From the NCBI GenBank assembly GCA_963737445.1, contig CAVTSO010000015.1, positions 124,001-188,000 on the forward strand: DNA of 64,000 nt, read 5' to 3'. The notes below the pieces were generated by a model. It worked only from the letters and a program-made list of their open reading frames with translations. It did not search any database and was not told the origin of the DNA. Shown here piece by piece: positions 9,799-18,702 of this stretch (the first letter of the stretch is position 1; each line of letters begins with the position of its first letter). The DNA is from JAICYJ01 sp963737445 (GTDB lineage Bacteria; Actinomycetota; Thermoleophilia; Gaiellales; JAICJC01). The position numbers and the translations under genes were made by a program.

Positions 9799-10318
9799 GG
9801 GAGCGCACGAAGCGACGCACGTAGGTGGTGCCGAGCTCGATGTAGCGAGCGTGGGCGGCCTCGGCGGCGTCGCTGTCGCCGGCGGCGGTGGCACGCTCCA
9901 CCTCGGCCTGCAGGGCGGCCAGCTTTTTCTCGAGCCGCAGCCGCAGCACGTCCTCCTTGGACAGCTCCTGCTCGCGCCCCATCAGCACCAGCGCCCGCGG
10001 CCGCCACACCTCGCGCAGCTCGGCCAGCGCCGGGGTCGCATCGAGCGCGGCCCATCCGCGCACGGCCGGGTCGCGGATGGCATCCGGGTCGAAGCGCGCC
10101 GTCCCCGCCGGGCCGGTACCTGGGCCTGGCGCGAAGCGCCCGCCGCACTCGCAGGACGACAGCACGGCCGCCAGCTCGGGCTCGATGCCGGCGCCGCCGA
10201 GCTGGAATCCGTCGCCGCCGCGCGTGGCCAGGCGCACCAGGCCGACCTCGATCGAGCAGTCGGCCAGGTCGATCCGCGAGCCGCAGGCCCGGCAGCTCCA
10301 GGGGTCAGGTGCGGCCAT
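9782..10318 (-). CDS. Hypothetical zinc-ribbon protein
   Basis: The protein has 178 residues. The N-terminal half has two cysteine pairs, CRAC near residues 9-12 and CEC near 55-57, that could form a zinc ribbon. The second half is helical and charged (EQELSKEDVLRLRLEKKLAA). It starts nine bases after the upstream hydrolase stop and overlaps tilS, so it belongs to the hydrolase-ZnR-tilS-hpt unit. No function is recognised. Confidence 0.65.
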   Translation of the reverse strand: MAAPDPWSCRACGSRIDLADCSIEVGLVRLATRGGDGFQLGGAGIEPELAAVLSSCECGGRFAPGPGTGPAGTARFDPDAIRDPAVRGWAALDATPALAELREVWRPRALVLMGREQELSKEDVLRLRLEKKLAALQAEVERATAAGDSDAAEAAHARYIELGTTYVRRFVRSHEPAA

Positions 10319-10327
10319 GCCCGAAGC

Positions 10328-11128
10328 CTACAGCCAACCGTCCAGCGCCCGGCGGAAGCTGAACGGCACCTCCAGCATCGGCATGTGGCCGACGCCCGCC
10401 AGCGCCAGCCGCTCGCCCCTGAGCGCCCCGGCCAGCGCATCGCCGTTGCCCGCATGGGCATCGAGCTCGCCCCAGACCACCATTGACGGGCAGCTCACGT
10501 CTCTCGCCACGTCGGCCAGATCGGTGCGGCCCAGCTCCGGCATCACGCCGTCCAGCGCGGGCCACGCTGCGGCGGCGTCGCGGATCATGCGCTGCCCCAG
10601 CGCCGGCCGCACCAGCTGCGGTCCGGCCATGCCCACGAACCACCCGAACACCAGCCGCCGTCCGGTCGCGCTCCCCGCGAGCATAGGAGCGGCCAGACGA
10701 GCGGCGGCCGCAGCGAGTGGAGCGGCGGGCAGCAGCACCTTCGCCACCGCCACGTCCAGCTCGAGCATCCCCACGGGCGAGGCCGCCACCAGCCCGCGCA
10801 GCGGGTGCCGGGCAGCCCAGTGCACGGCCAGCGTCGCCCCCAGCGAGTGACCGAGCAGCGCCGGGCGTTCAGCGCCGGCCGCCGACATCGCCGCGGCCAG
10901 GTGGTCGGCGGCCCGCTCGAAGGTGAACGGCTCGAGCGGCGGGCTGCCGGCGTGGCCGGGCAGAGCCGGGATCAGCACGCGGCGCCCGGACGCCGCCAGC
11001 GAGCGGCCCAGGGGGGCCAGGTAGGCAGGGGACCCGAGCAGCCCGTGCAGCAGCACCACCGGCGGCCCGGCGCCGACCTCGTAGAGGTTGACGCGGCCGC
11101 CGGGAACAGCGACGCTCTGGCAATGCAC
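10328..11128 (-). CDS. Alpha/beta-fold hydrolase
   Basis: The protein has 266 residues with the usual fold markers. The oxyanion region is VVLLHGLLGSP, the nucleophile elbow is LLGHSLGAT, the Asp region is VVWGELDAHAG, and the catalytic His is in GVGHMPMLEVP at the end. The substrate is unknown. The best start is a GTG, which places the 5' end overlapping the ATG of the divergent methyltransferase gene by five bases. No other start fits without losing the first strand. Confidence 0.8.
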   Translation of the reverse strand: MHCQSVAVPGGRVNLYEVGAGPPVVLLHGLLGSPAYLAPLGRSLAASGRRVLIPALPGHAGSPPLEPFTFERAADHLAAAMSAAGAERPALLGHSLGATLAVHWAARHPLRGLVAASPVGMLELDVAVAKVLLPAAPLAAAAARLAAPMLAGSATGRRLVFGWFVGMAGPQLVRPALGQRMIRDAAAAWPALDGVMPELGRTDLADVARDVSCPSMVVWGELDAHAGNGDALAGALRGERLALAGVGHMPMLEVPFSFRRALDGWL

Positions 11129-11974
11129 GATCCGGAAGCTACCAGCGAACCGCCCGGCCCGGAGACGACGTGGGACACGGCCGCCCGTGGCTGGGAGCGG
11201 CGCCGCGACCGCATGTGGGAGTCCTCGCATGCCGTCGGCGAGGGACTGGTCGAGATGGCGGCTCCCGCGCCCGGCGAGTCGGTGCTGGAGATCGCCGCCG
11301 GGCCCGGGGACACCGGCTTTCTGGCCGCGGAGCTGATCGGGGAGAGCGGGCGGCTGGTGACGACCGATCTCTCCACCCAGATGCTGGCCGCCGCCGAGCG
11401 CCGGGCCGCCGAGCTGGGGCTGCGGAACGTGGAGTTCAGGCGGGTCGATGCGCAGGCGATGGATCTCGACAGCGCCGGCTTCGACGTGGCCCTGTGCCGC
11501 TGGGGGCTGATGCTGATGCCCGACCCCGCTGCGGCCCTGGCCGAGACGCGGCGCGTGCTGCGCCCCGGCGGCCGCCTGGCGCTGGCGGTATGGGGCCCGC
11601 GCGAGGCGAATCCGTGGAACACGACCATCCAGGGGGCGTTTGCAGCCCACGGCCTGCTGCCGCCGCCGCCCGATCCGAACGAGCCGGGCATGTTCCGGCT
11701 GGCCGACAGCGTCGAGCTGAGCGGCCTCGTGGCCGCGGCCGGGTTCGGCGCCCTCGATTTGCGCGACCTGCCGGTGCACTGGCGCTTCCGGGAGATCGAC
11801 GAATACTGGGGCGTGATCACCGAGATCTCGCCGTCGCTAGGCGGCGTCATCGCACCGCTGGACGACGCCCAGGTCGATGCGGTCAAGCGCGACTTCGCCG
11901 AGCGGTGCGAGCCCTACCGCGACGGCGACGGCTACGACCTGCCGGGCCTGTCGATCGGCCTGCTGGCGCGCTGA
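11124..11974 (+). CDS. SAM-dependent methyltransferase (UbiE-like)
   Basis: The protein has 283 residues. Motif I is VLEIAAGPGDTGFLAAEL, followed by VTTDLSTQMLAAAERRAAEL, VEFRRVDAQAMDL, FDVALCRWGLMLMPDPAAAL and RVLRPGGRLALAVWG. This matches ubiquinone/menaquinone-type C-methyltransferases in overall pattern, but the acceptor is unknown. The start codon region overlaps that of the divergent hydrolase gene, so the two promoters must also overlap. Confidence 0.82.
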
Positions 11975-11991
11975 CGGTAAGCTGGGCGGCC

Positions 11992-12708
11992 ATGCCGATC
12001 CACCTGCGAGCCGAGATGGGCGACTACGCGCCCGCCGTGCTGCTCCCCGGCGACCCGCTGCGGGCCCGCCGCGTGGCCGAGGAGTTCCTCGAGGACGCCC
12101 GGCAGGTGAACGGCGAGCGCGGCATGCTCGGCTACACCGGCAGCTACGAGGGCCAGCCGGTGTCGGTGCAGGCCACGGGCATGGGCTGTCCCAGCGCGGC
12201 GATCGTGATCGAGGAGCTCGTGCAGCTGGGGGCGAAGCGCCTGATCCGGATCGGCACCTGCGGCGGGCTGCAGCCCGACCTGGCGCTGGGCGACACCGTG
12301 ATCGCCCTGTCGGCGGTGCCCGCCGACGCAACCTCTCGCCACTACACCGGCGGCGAGCCGCATGCCCCCACGGCCCATTTCGGCCTCACGCACGGAGCCA
12401 TCCACGCTGCCAAGGGGCTCGGCATCCAGCCGCACGTGGGCGCCATCGCCTCGTCCGACACGTTCTACGACCCCGACCGGGAGCGCCACCTGCGCTGGGC
12501 CGAGCGCGGCGTGCTGGCGGTCGAGATGGAGGCCGCCGTGCTGTTCACGATCGGCGCGCTGCGGTCGGTCAAGACGGCCTGCATCCTGACCGTCTCGGAT
12601 CTGGTCGGGAGCACGCAGCTGGTGCGCATCGCCGACGACGAGCTGGCCCTGGGCGTCGAGCGGATGACGCGGCTGGCGCTGGCCGCAGCGGTGGACGCCA
12701 AGGCGTGA
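11992..12708 (+). CDS. deoD: Purine-nucleoside phosphorylase (DeoD type)
   Basis: This enzyme phosphorolyses purine nucleosides in salvage. The 238-residue length matches the hexameric DeoD class. The motifs VLLPGDPLRA, GMLGYTGSYEG, GMGCPSAAIVIEEL, RIGTCGGL, SSDTFYD and VLAVEMEAAVLFTIG are all in order. TAAGCT lies eight bases before the ATG and no Shine-Dalgarno sequence is seen, so the message may be leaderless. Confidence 0.92.
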   Translation: MPIHLRAEMGDYAPAVLLPGDPLRARRVAEEFLEDARQVNGERGMLGYTGSYEGQPVSVQATGMGCPSAAIVIEELVQLGAKRLIRIGTCGGLQPDLALGDTVIALSAVPADATSRHYTGGEPHAPTAHFGLTHGAIHAAKGLGIQPHVGAIASSDTFYDPDRERHLRWAERGVLAVEMEAAVLFTIGALRSVKTACILTVSDLVGSTQLVRIADDELALGVERMTRLALAAAVDAKA

Positions 12709-13613
12709 CCGCAACCGTGATGATCGTCAACCCGGCGGCGGCCAACGGCCGCACCGCCCAGCAGTGGCCCGATATCGCGCGCCGGGCCGAGGCGCACGGC
12801 CTCGATGTCGACGTGCGTCTGACCGAGCGGCGCGGACACGCGACCGAGCTGGCCGCGACGGCCGTCGCCGAGGGGGCGAAGCTGGTGGTAGCGGTCGGCG
12901 GCGACGGCACCGTCTCGGAGGTCGCAAACGGCATGGCCGGAGCGGCCGCGACCGACCTCGCGGTGGTGCAGCGCGGCTCGGGATGCGACTTCATCCGCAC
13001 ATTCGGCATCTCCAAGGATGCCGACCGTGCGCTGGAGGTGGCCGCGCGTGCGCCCGCCCGCACCATCGACATGGCGCGCGTCCGCTACGCGGGGAGGGAC
13101 GGGTCGCCCCAGAGCCGTCTCTTCGTGAACGTCGCCAGCGCCGGCCTGACCGGGGTCGTCGCCGACCGGGTCAACCGCAGCGGCAAGCCATTGGGCGCGA
13201 CGATGGCGTTCGCCTGGGGAGCGGTCGCGACCTTCGCCGGCTACCGCAACTCACCGTTCACGGTCGAGATCGACCACGAGTGCATCGACCAGGTGTGCAA
13301 CAACGCGATCGTCGCCAACTGCCGCTACTTCGCCGGGGGAATGAAGATCGCGCCGGACGCCGATCCCAGCGACGGGCTGCTGGACGTGCTGGTGTGGGGC
13401 GACGTGTCCAGGCTCGACCTGGCCCGCAACCTGCACAAGCTCTACCGCGGTACGCACACGACCCATCCCAAGGCCACGATCCGTCGCGCCCGCCGGGTGG
13501 TGGTGACGCCGCGCTCGCCGCTGCCGATCGAGGCTGACGGCGAGCAGCCGGGCCTCACCCCGGCCACGTTCGAGGTGGTGCCGTCAGCTCTCCGGCTTCG
13601 CGCTCCCGGTTGA
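12705..13613 (+). CDS. Diacylglycerol kinase-family lipid kinase
   Basis: The protein has 302 residues with a DAGK catalytic domain: VMIVNPAAANGR at the N-terminus, the nucleotide-binding VVAVGGDGTVSEVANGM near residues 64-80, and RGSGCDFIRTF, which is close to the usual GTxNDFAR segment. The C-terminal sandwich has IVANCRYFAGGMKIAPDADPSDG. These enzymes phosphorylate diacylglycerol or related lipids. The GTG start overlaps the deoD stop (GTGA). The 3' end overlaps the convergent small gene by 30 bases. Confidence 0.87.
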   Translation: MTATVMIVNPAAANGRTAQQWPDIARRAEAHGLDVDVRLTERRGHATELAATAVAEGAKLVVAVGGDGTVSEVANGMAGAAATDLAVVQRGSGCDFIRTFGISKDADRALEVAARAPARTIDMARVRYAGRDGSPQSRLFVNVASAGLTGVVADRVNRSGKPLGATMAFAWGAVATFAGYRNSPFTVEIDHECIDQVCNNAIVANCRYFAGGMKIAPDADPSDGLLDVLVWGDVSRLDLARNLHKLYRGTHTTHPKATIRRARRVVVTPRSPLPIEADGEQPGLTPATFEVVPSALRLRAPG

Positions 13614-13850
13614 CGCGGCGCGGCGCTTGGGCTTGGCAGCCTCGACCCGGTCTGCCAGCTCGGCGAGAGCCGCCTCGACGCGGTCGAGCTGGTCGGTCAG
13701 CCGGGCGATGTCCTCGCGGGTTGCGGGCAGCTGCGAGCGAGCGGCGCGCGAGGCCTTCTTCGCGTGATCGCGCGTGGCCGACACGACCGGCTTGCCGACA
13801 TCGCCGGTGGCGCGGCTGACGCGGTCGATCAGACTCTTCTGCTCATTCAT
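13584..13850 (-). CDS. Small charged coiled-coil protein, unknown function
   Basis: The protein has 88 residues and is rich in Ala, Lys and Arg. A heptad-like segment runs from about 46 to 74 (TREDIARLTDQLDRVEAALA and on) and predicts a coiled coil. The tail is basic (KPKRRAAS). The ATG is preceded by AAAGGGG, which supports this start over a nearby upstream one. It converges on the lipid kinase gene with a 30-base overlap. No family is recognised. Confidence 0.6.
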   Translation of the reverse strand: MNEQKSLIDRVSRATGDVGKPVVSATRDHAKKASRAARSQLPATREDIARLTDQLDRVEAALAELADRVEAAKPKRRAASTGSAKPES

Positions 13851-13904
13851 GTGAACCCCTTTCACAGGCGGCGCTAAGGCGGTTTCACCGTATCATGCGC
13901 GCTC

Positions 13905-14303
13905 ATGACGGAGTCCCGTCGCACCTTCACGGCACACCTGCGCGTACGGTTCGGCGAGACCGACGCGATGGGCGTCGCCAACAACGCGGCCTACCTGCAG
14001 TACTTCGAGATCGGCCGCATCGAGTTCCTGCGCACCGCCGGCCACAGCTACGCCGAGGTGCACCAAGGCGGCATCGACATGGTCGTGGCCGAAGCCGGCA
14101 TCCGCTACCTGCGGCCGCTCTGGTTCGACGACGAGTTCGACGTCGCCTGCAGCCTCACCGACCTGGGGCGGGCCTCCTTCACCTTCACGTACGAGCTGGC
14201 GCGCGGCGGCGAGATCGTGGCGACCGGGTTCACGCGCCACGCCTGTGTCGACCGCGCCAGCATGCGCCCCGTGCGCGTGCCGGAGTGGCTTACGCAGCTA
14301 TAG
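13905..14303 (+). CDS. Acyl-CoA thioesterase (YbgC/4-hydroxybenzoyl-CoA thioesterase family)
   Basis: This is a hotdog-fold protein of 132 residues. The N-terminal motif VRFGETDAMGVANNAAYLQY has the catalytic Asp in the TDAMG position. EIGRIEFLR and RYLRPLWFDDEF follow as in YbgC/FcbC thioesterases, which hydrolyse acyl- or aroyl-CoA. TATCAT lies eight bases before the ATG. The TAG stop forms the left end of repeat copy B. Confidence 0.85.
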   Translation: MTESRRTFTAHLRVRFGETDAMGVANNAAYLQYFEIGRIEFLRTAGHSYAEVHQGGIDMVVAEAGIRYLRPLWFDDEFDVACSLTDLGRASFTFTYELARGGEIVATGFTRHACVDRASMRPVRVPEWLTQL

Positions 14304-14465
14304 ATGGTTGATTCCACGAGCTGCGTGGCTCTGGACTGGTGCGAGCCGCGCCAGGCGCCACGATCCCCCTTGAACAGGCTTCGTTCAGCCTGCCCTACGG
14401 TCGATCCTGTCGCCTGGAACGCCCCGTCCTGCGCCCAGAGCCACGGATCCGTGGAATCAACCATC
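14301..14465 (+). repeat. Stop-codon-embedded inverted-end repeat, copy B
   Basis: The element is 165 bp, bounded by TAGATGGTTGATTCCACG on the left and CGTGGAATCAACCATC on the right, a near-perfect 16-bp inverted pair. Directly inside, CGTGGCTCTGG pairs with CCAGAGCCACG. It shares the order of internal blocks with copies A and C (CTGGACTGGT, GCCACGATC, GCCTGCCC, GTCCTGCGCCCAG). The left TAG is the thioesterase stop. The right end supplies the TGA of the convergent lipoprotein gene, so both genes end inside the element. Confidence 0.88.
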
Positions 14466-15291
14466 AGCCGGTCGGCCAGGTTTCGCCGCCGTCGACGGAG
14501 CGCAGCAGCTCCCGCCCCACAGCGGCGTAGGCCAGCCGGTCGTTGCGGGGGTCGTAGGCCACCGCGTCCACCCGCCGGTCGAGCACCGGCAGGAAGCTGC
14601 GGCCGTAGTCCTTGCTGAGGTAGACCTTGTCGCCGGCCACCAGCACCTGGCTCTGCTCGTCGGTCGTCATCGCAACCCCATAGGCCACCGCCGGCTCCGG
14701 CATGTGCGTGAACGTGGCGCCGTCGTCCAGCGAGCGCCACAGGCCGCCGGCGCCGCAGGCAACGTAGATCACGTCCGGCTTGGTGACGTTGCCGCGAACC
14801 GCCGAGATGGAGACGCCCGTGTTCGGCAGCCTGGCCGCCCGCAGCTGCAGCCAGTGCCGGCCCGCGTCGACCGACACCCAGGGGTGGCCGAACATGTCCA
14901 GCGCGTAGAGCCGGTCGGTGCGATGGTAGGGAGTGGTCAGCGATATGAACGTCTGCGGCGTCCTGCGCGCGGGCGTCAGGCCGATCCCACCGTAGTCGGC
15001 GCGCTGCTCGCCGTGCGGCCCGACCACCTCCCCGCCCCGCTCCGAGAATGCCACAGCGAGGCCGCCGCCCGGGCCGTGCACGCGCTTCCAGCTGAGGCCG
15101 CCGTCGTGCGACCGCCACGCGCGGCGGCCGGTCGTCTCCCACAGCGTGCCGGCGAAGTCCGGCGCGACTGCCAGCGCCCGTGCCGCCGCCGGGAGCGCGA
15201 CCGCCGTCGGCTGTGCGCCGTCGCTGCAGCCGGCGAGCGAGAGCACCAGCACCGCCGCCGGCAGAGCTGTCCATTCAAGACGGAGCTGCAT
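14464..15291 (-). CDS. Lipoprotein with repeated Asp-box (BNR-type) beta-propeller motifs
   Basis: The N-terminus is a lipoprotein signal ending in the lipobox LAGC at about residues 20-23, so the protein should be anchored outside the membrane. Five Asp-box-like repeats SxDxGxxW/F are visible: SHDGGLSW, SVDAGRHW, SLDDGATF, SKDYGRSF and SVDGGETW. They are spaced 30-60 residues apart, as in sialidase-like or photosystem-stability-factor-like propellers. No catalytic residues of sialidases are seen, so a binding or structural role is more likely. The start at the internal ATG is chosen because it gives a proper signal sequence. Confidence 0.75.
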   Translation of the reverse strand: MQLRLEWTALPAAVLVLSLAGCSDGAQPTAVALPAAARALAVAPDFAGTLWETTGRRAWRSHDGGLSWKRVHGPGGGLAVAFSERGGEVVGPHGEQRADYGGIGLTPARRTPQTFISLTTPYHRTDRLYALDMFGHPWVSVDAGRHWLQLRAARLPNTGVSISAVRGNVTKPDVIYVACGAGGLWRSLDDGATFTHMPEPAVAYGVAMTTDEQSQVLVAGDKVYLSKDYGRSFLPVLDRRVDAVAYDPRNDRLAYAAVGRELLRSVDGGETWPTG

Positions 15292-15334
15292 CGACCCGAC
15301 AAACGGTAGAAGATCCACCACGTACTCTTGCGCA

Positions 15335-16936
15335 ATGGCCCCCGACGACCTCGACACTCTGGCACGGCTGCGCGGCCTCCTGGACGTTTCCCGCGTGGTG
15401 CGCGATGACGAGTCGCTGCCCGAGGTGCTGAACGCGATCGCGGGCACGATCGCCGACTCGCTCGGCTACAAGGTGGTCGTGGTCAACCTCTACCGGCCGG
15501 CCTGGGACGACTTCGAGGTGACCACGGTGCGCGACTACAACCAGGAGGCGGTCGAACGGCTGCTCGGCACCCGCGGCGGCTGGAAGGTGTGGGCGCCGCT
15601 GCTGGACGACCGGTTCAAGCGCGGCGGCGTCTACTTCGTGCCGGCCGGTGAGTACGACTGGCAGAACGACATGCTGTCGATCACCCCGGACATCCCGGTC
15701 AGCGACGACCCCAGCGACTGGCACCCCGAGGATGCGCTGTTCGTGCCGCTGACGCGAAACGACGGGCACCTGCTGGGGATCCTCTCCGTGGACGAGCCCG
15801 TGTCGGGGCTGCGTCCCTCCGACGAGGAGCTGGAGGTGCTGGTGGCGCTGGCGGAGCACGTGGCTCTGGCGCTCGAGAGCGCGCAGGAAGGCACGCGTGC
15901 GAACCGCTACCGCAGCGCCCTCGAGCGGCTGCTGCTGGTGTCGTCGCGCCTGACCGAGACGCTTTCGATCGACGCCGTGCTGCACTCGGTGGCCGAGGGC
16001 ATCTCGGATGCGCTCGGCTTCGCGAAGGTCAGCATCGAGCTGCCCAACCCGGACACGGGGATCCTGACGCCGCGATCGGCCGTGGGCTGGAGCCTCGGCG
16101 ATCTCGCCGAGAACACGCCGCTCACCCTCGACCTGGTCGAGCCGCTGCTGGTGTCCGAGTTCGAGATCGAGGGCTGCTACCTGCTGACCCGGGTACAGGC
16201 CCAGGAGCGCCTGCCGGACCGCTATCACTCCTACGCGTCGGTGTTCAACGGCGAGGGGCCGCATGCCTGGTCGCACCACTGGCTGCTGGTGCCGCTGTAC
16301 GACCGCGAAGGCGGCCTGATGGGCGTGATCTGGGTGGACGACCCGATCGACCGGTTGCTGCCGTCGAGGGAGCTGCTGCAGGCGCTGCGCGTGTTCGCAA
16401 ACCAGGCCACAGCGGCGCTGGACTCGGCCACGCACTTCGAGGAGGTGCGGTTCCTGGCCGAACACGACCCGTTGACGCGGCTGTTCAACCGGCGCGCATT
16501 CACGCGCCGGCTGGCGATCGAGACCGCCCGGTCGGGCCGCTACCACCGCCCGTTCGCGCTGGTCACGTGCGACCTGGACGCGTTCAAGTCGCTGAACGAC
16601 CGCCACGGCCACCTGGCCGGCGACCTCGCGCTCGAGCGCATGGGCAACCTGCTGATCGAGGCCTTGCGCCAGACCGATGCCGCGTTCCGGATCGGCGGGG
16701 ACGAGTTCGCCATGCTGCTGCCCGAGACGGAGGAGCGGGAGGTGCGGGCAGTGATCGACCGGATCAGCACCGGCTTGGTGCAGGACGACGACCCCCGTTT
16801 CGAGGACCTGCGGGCCAGCTTCGGTGTGGCGGTGTACCCGCGCGACGGCGACGATCCCGAGGCGCTGTTTCAGGCAGCGGACGAGGCCATGTATGCGGCC
16901 AAGCGGTCGGGCGAGCGCACGCACTTCGCCGCCTGA
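15335..16936 (+). CDS. Diguanylate cyclase with two GAF domains (first of a tandem pair)
   Basis: The protein has 533 residues. Two GAF sensor domains lie at about 20-180 and 200-360. They end in FVPLTRNDGHLLGILSVDEP and LVPLYDREGGLMGVIWVDDP, and ALRVFANQATAALDSA follows the second. The GGDEF domain follows from about 365: HDPLTRLFNRRAF, DLDAFKSLNDRHGHLAGD and the active site RIGGDEFAML. RQTD lies five residues before GGDEF and forms an inhibitory RxxD site. It should make c-di-GMP from GTP and be product-inhibited. No membrane segment is present. The start has TACTCT six bases upstream. Confidence 0.92.
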   Translation: MAPDDLDTLARLRGLLDVSRVVRDDESLPEVLNAIAGTIADSLGYKVVVVNLYRPAWDDFEVTTVRDYNQEAVERLLGTRGGWKVWAPLLDDRFKRGGVYFVPAGEYDWQNDMLSITPDIPVSDDPSDWHPEDALFVPLTRNDGHLLGILSVDEPVSGLRPSDEELEVLVALAEHVALALESAQEGTRANRYRSALERLLLVSSRLTETLSIDAVLHSVAEGISDALGFAKVSIELPNPDTGILTPRSAVGWSLGDLAENTPLTLDLVEPLLVSEFEIEGCYLLTRVQAQERLPDRYHSYASVFNGEGPHAWSHHWLLVPLYDREGGLMGVIWVDDPIDRLLPSRELLQALRVFANQATAALDSATHFEEVRFLAEHDPLTRLFNRRAFTRRLAIETARSGRYHRPFALVTCDLDAFKSLNDRHGHLAGDLALERMGNLLIEALRQTDAAFRIGGDEFAMLLPETEEREVRAVIDRISTGLVQDDDPRFEDLRASFGVAVYPRDGDDPEALFQAADEAMYAAKRSGERTHFAA

Positions 16937-17032
16937 CCGGCGTCTCGGCGGCGATCTCCCCCGGTTGGGGTGGATTCGCGGCGCCATACCTGCCAGAGTG
17001 AGAGGTGCTCACCCCGACACCACGGAGCGTGC

Positions 17033-18637
17033 GTGGACCCCCAGCACCTGTCAGCCTTCTCGCGACTGCGTGGCCTGCTGGAGGTGACCCGGCTCGTCCG
17101 CAGCGACGAGGACCTCGATCACCTGCTGGCTGCGATCGCCCGTACCACCGCCGAGTCGCTCGGATTCGGGACCGTGGTCCTGAACCTGTACCGGCGCTCC
17201 TGGGACGACTTCTGCACGACCACGGTGCACGGCTCCGAGCACGCCCGCGAGACGCTGCTGGGCGACACCCGCGGCTGGGACGTGTGGGGCAAGGTGCTCG
17301 ACGACCGGTTCCTGCGCAGGGGCGCGTACCTGGTCCCGCACGGCACCTTCGACTGGGACGAGCTGGCGCCCCGGTCGTACGTCCCCGAGCTGCCGCGCGA
17401 AGCCGGGCAGGACGCCTGGCACCCGGAGGATGCGCTGATGGTGCCGCTGCACCACTCGGACGGGCCGCTGCTGGGGATCATGGCGGTCGACGAGCCCGTG
17501 TCCGGCCGCCAGCCCACCGACGAGGAGCTGGACGTGCTGGTGGCGCTGGCCTCGCACGCCGCGCTGGCGATCCAGAGCGCCCAGGAGTCGGCCGAGTCGT
17601 CGCGGCACCGAAACGCGCTCGAGCAGCTGCTGCGGGTGTCCTCGCGGCTGACCGAGACGTTCGCGATCGACGCGATCCTGCAGGCGGTCTGCGACGGCAT
17701 CCATCACGCGCTGGGCTTCGAAACGGTCTCGGTCGACCTGCCCGACCCCGACACCGGCGACCTCGAGCCGCGCGCGGCCTACGGGTGGGAGCTCGACGAC
17801 CCGGCCGTCCACAGCAGCTTCACGCTGGCGGAGATCGCGGTGCTACTCGCGCCCGAGTTCGAGACGCAGGGCTGCTACCTGCTGACCAGCGAACAGGCCC
17901 GCGCCCGAGTGCGGCCCGAGGCCGACACCTACAGCTCGCAGCGCTGCGGCAAGGGCCCGCACGCCTGGGACGACCACTGGCTGATCGTGCCGCTATACGG
18001 GCGCAGCGGCGAGCTGATCGGACTGATCTGGGCGGATGACCCGGTCGACCTGCTGGTGCCGTCGCCGGCGCGGCTGCAGGCCCTGCGCGTGTTCGCCAAC
18101 CAGGCGACCACCGCGCTGGACGCCGCCGCGCAGTTCGAGGAGATGGAGTTCCTCGCCGACCATGACCCGCTCACGCGGCTCCAGAACCGGCGCAGCTTCG
18201 TGCGCCAGCTCGAGCTCGAGACGTCCCGCTCCGATCGCTACGGACGGCGGTTCGCGCTGCTCGTCGGCGACGTCAACGGGTTCAAGCAGGTCAACGACCG
18301 GCGCGGCCATCCCGCGGGCGACCTGGCGCTGGAGTCGGTGGGCCGGGTGCTGATGGACGGCCGCCGCGAGGTGGACGGAGTCTACCGGATCGGCGGCGAC
18401 GAGTTCGCGCTGATCCTGCCCGAGGTCGGCAGCGACGAGGCGCGCGCCGTGGCCGAGCGGATCCACGACGCCATGCTGGGCAGCGGCGACGAGCTCATGA
18501 CCCAGATCACGATCAGCTTCGGCGTCGCCGTCTACCCCGAGCAGGGCACCGACCCGGAGTCGCTGTTCCGGGCGGCGGACGAGTCGATGTACAGCGCCAA
18601 GCGGGAGCCGGGCGGCCGGCTGCCCTCGGCCAGCTGA
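17033..18637 (+). CDS. Diguanylate cyclase with two GAF domains (second of a tandem pair)
   Basis: This is a close paralogue of the preceding gene with the same GAF-GAF-GGDEF order and about 534 residues. GAF ends read MVPLHHSDGPLLGIMAVDEP and IVPLYGRSGELIGLIWADDP. The cyclase site is RIGGDEFALIL with an RxxD site (REVD) before it. DRRGHPAGD replaces the usual YGHxxGD. The chosen GTG begins the part aligned with the paralogue (DPQHLSAFSRLRGLLEV). The two sensors differ most within the GAF pockets, which suggests different signals feeding one output. Confidence 0.9.
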   Translation: MDPQHLSAFSRLRGLLEVTRLVRSDEDLDHLLAAIARTTAESLGFGTVVLNLYRRSWDDFCTTTVHGSEHARETLLGDTRGWDVWGKVLDDRFLRRGAYLVPHGTFDWDELAPRSYVPELPREAGQDAWHPEDALMVPLHHSDGPLLGIMAVDEPVSGRQPTDEELDVLVALASHAALAIQSAQESAESSRHRNALEQLLRVSSRLTETFAIDAILQAVCDGIHHALGFETVSVDLPDPDTGDLEPRAAYGWELDDPAVHSSFTLAEIAVLLAPEFETQGCYLLTSEQARARVRPEADTYSSQRCGKGPHAWDDHWLIVPLYGRSGELIGLIWADDPVDLLVPSPARLQALRVFANQATTALDAAAQFEEMEFLADHDPLTRLQNRRSFVRQLELETSRSDRYGRRFALLVGDVNGFKQVNDRRGHPAGDLALESVGRVLMDGRREVDGVYRIGGDEFALILPEVGSDEARAVAERIHDAMLGSGDELMTQITISFGVAVYPEQGTDPESLFRAADESMYSAKREPGGRLPSAS

Positions 18638-18702
18638 CGCGTGGAAGCACCGCAACGGCCTAGGATCTAACGGGATTTGCCGAAAGCTTCCAAGGAGTGG
18701 TC

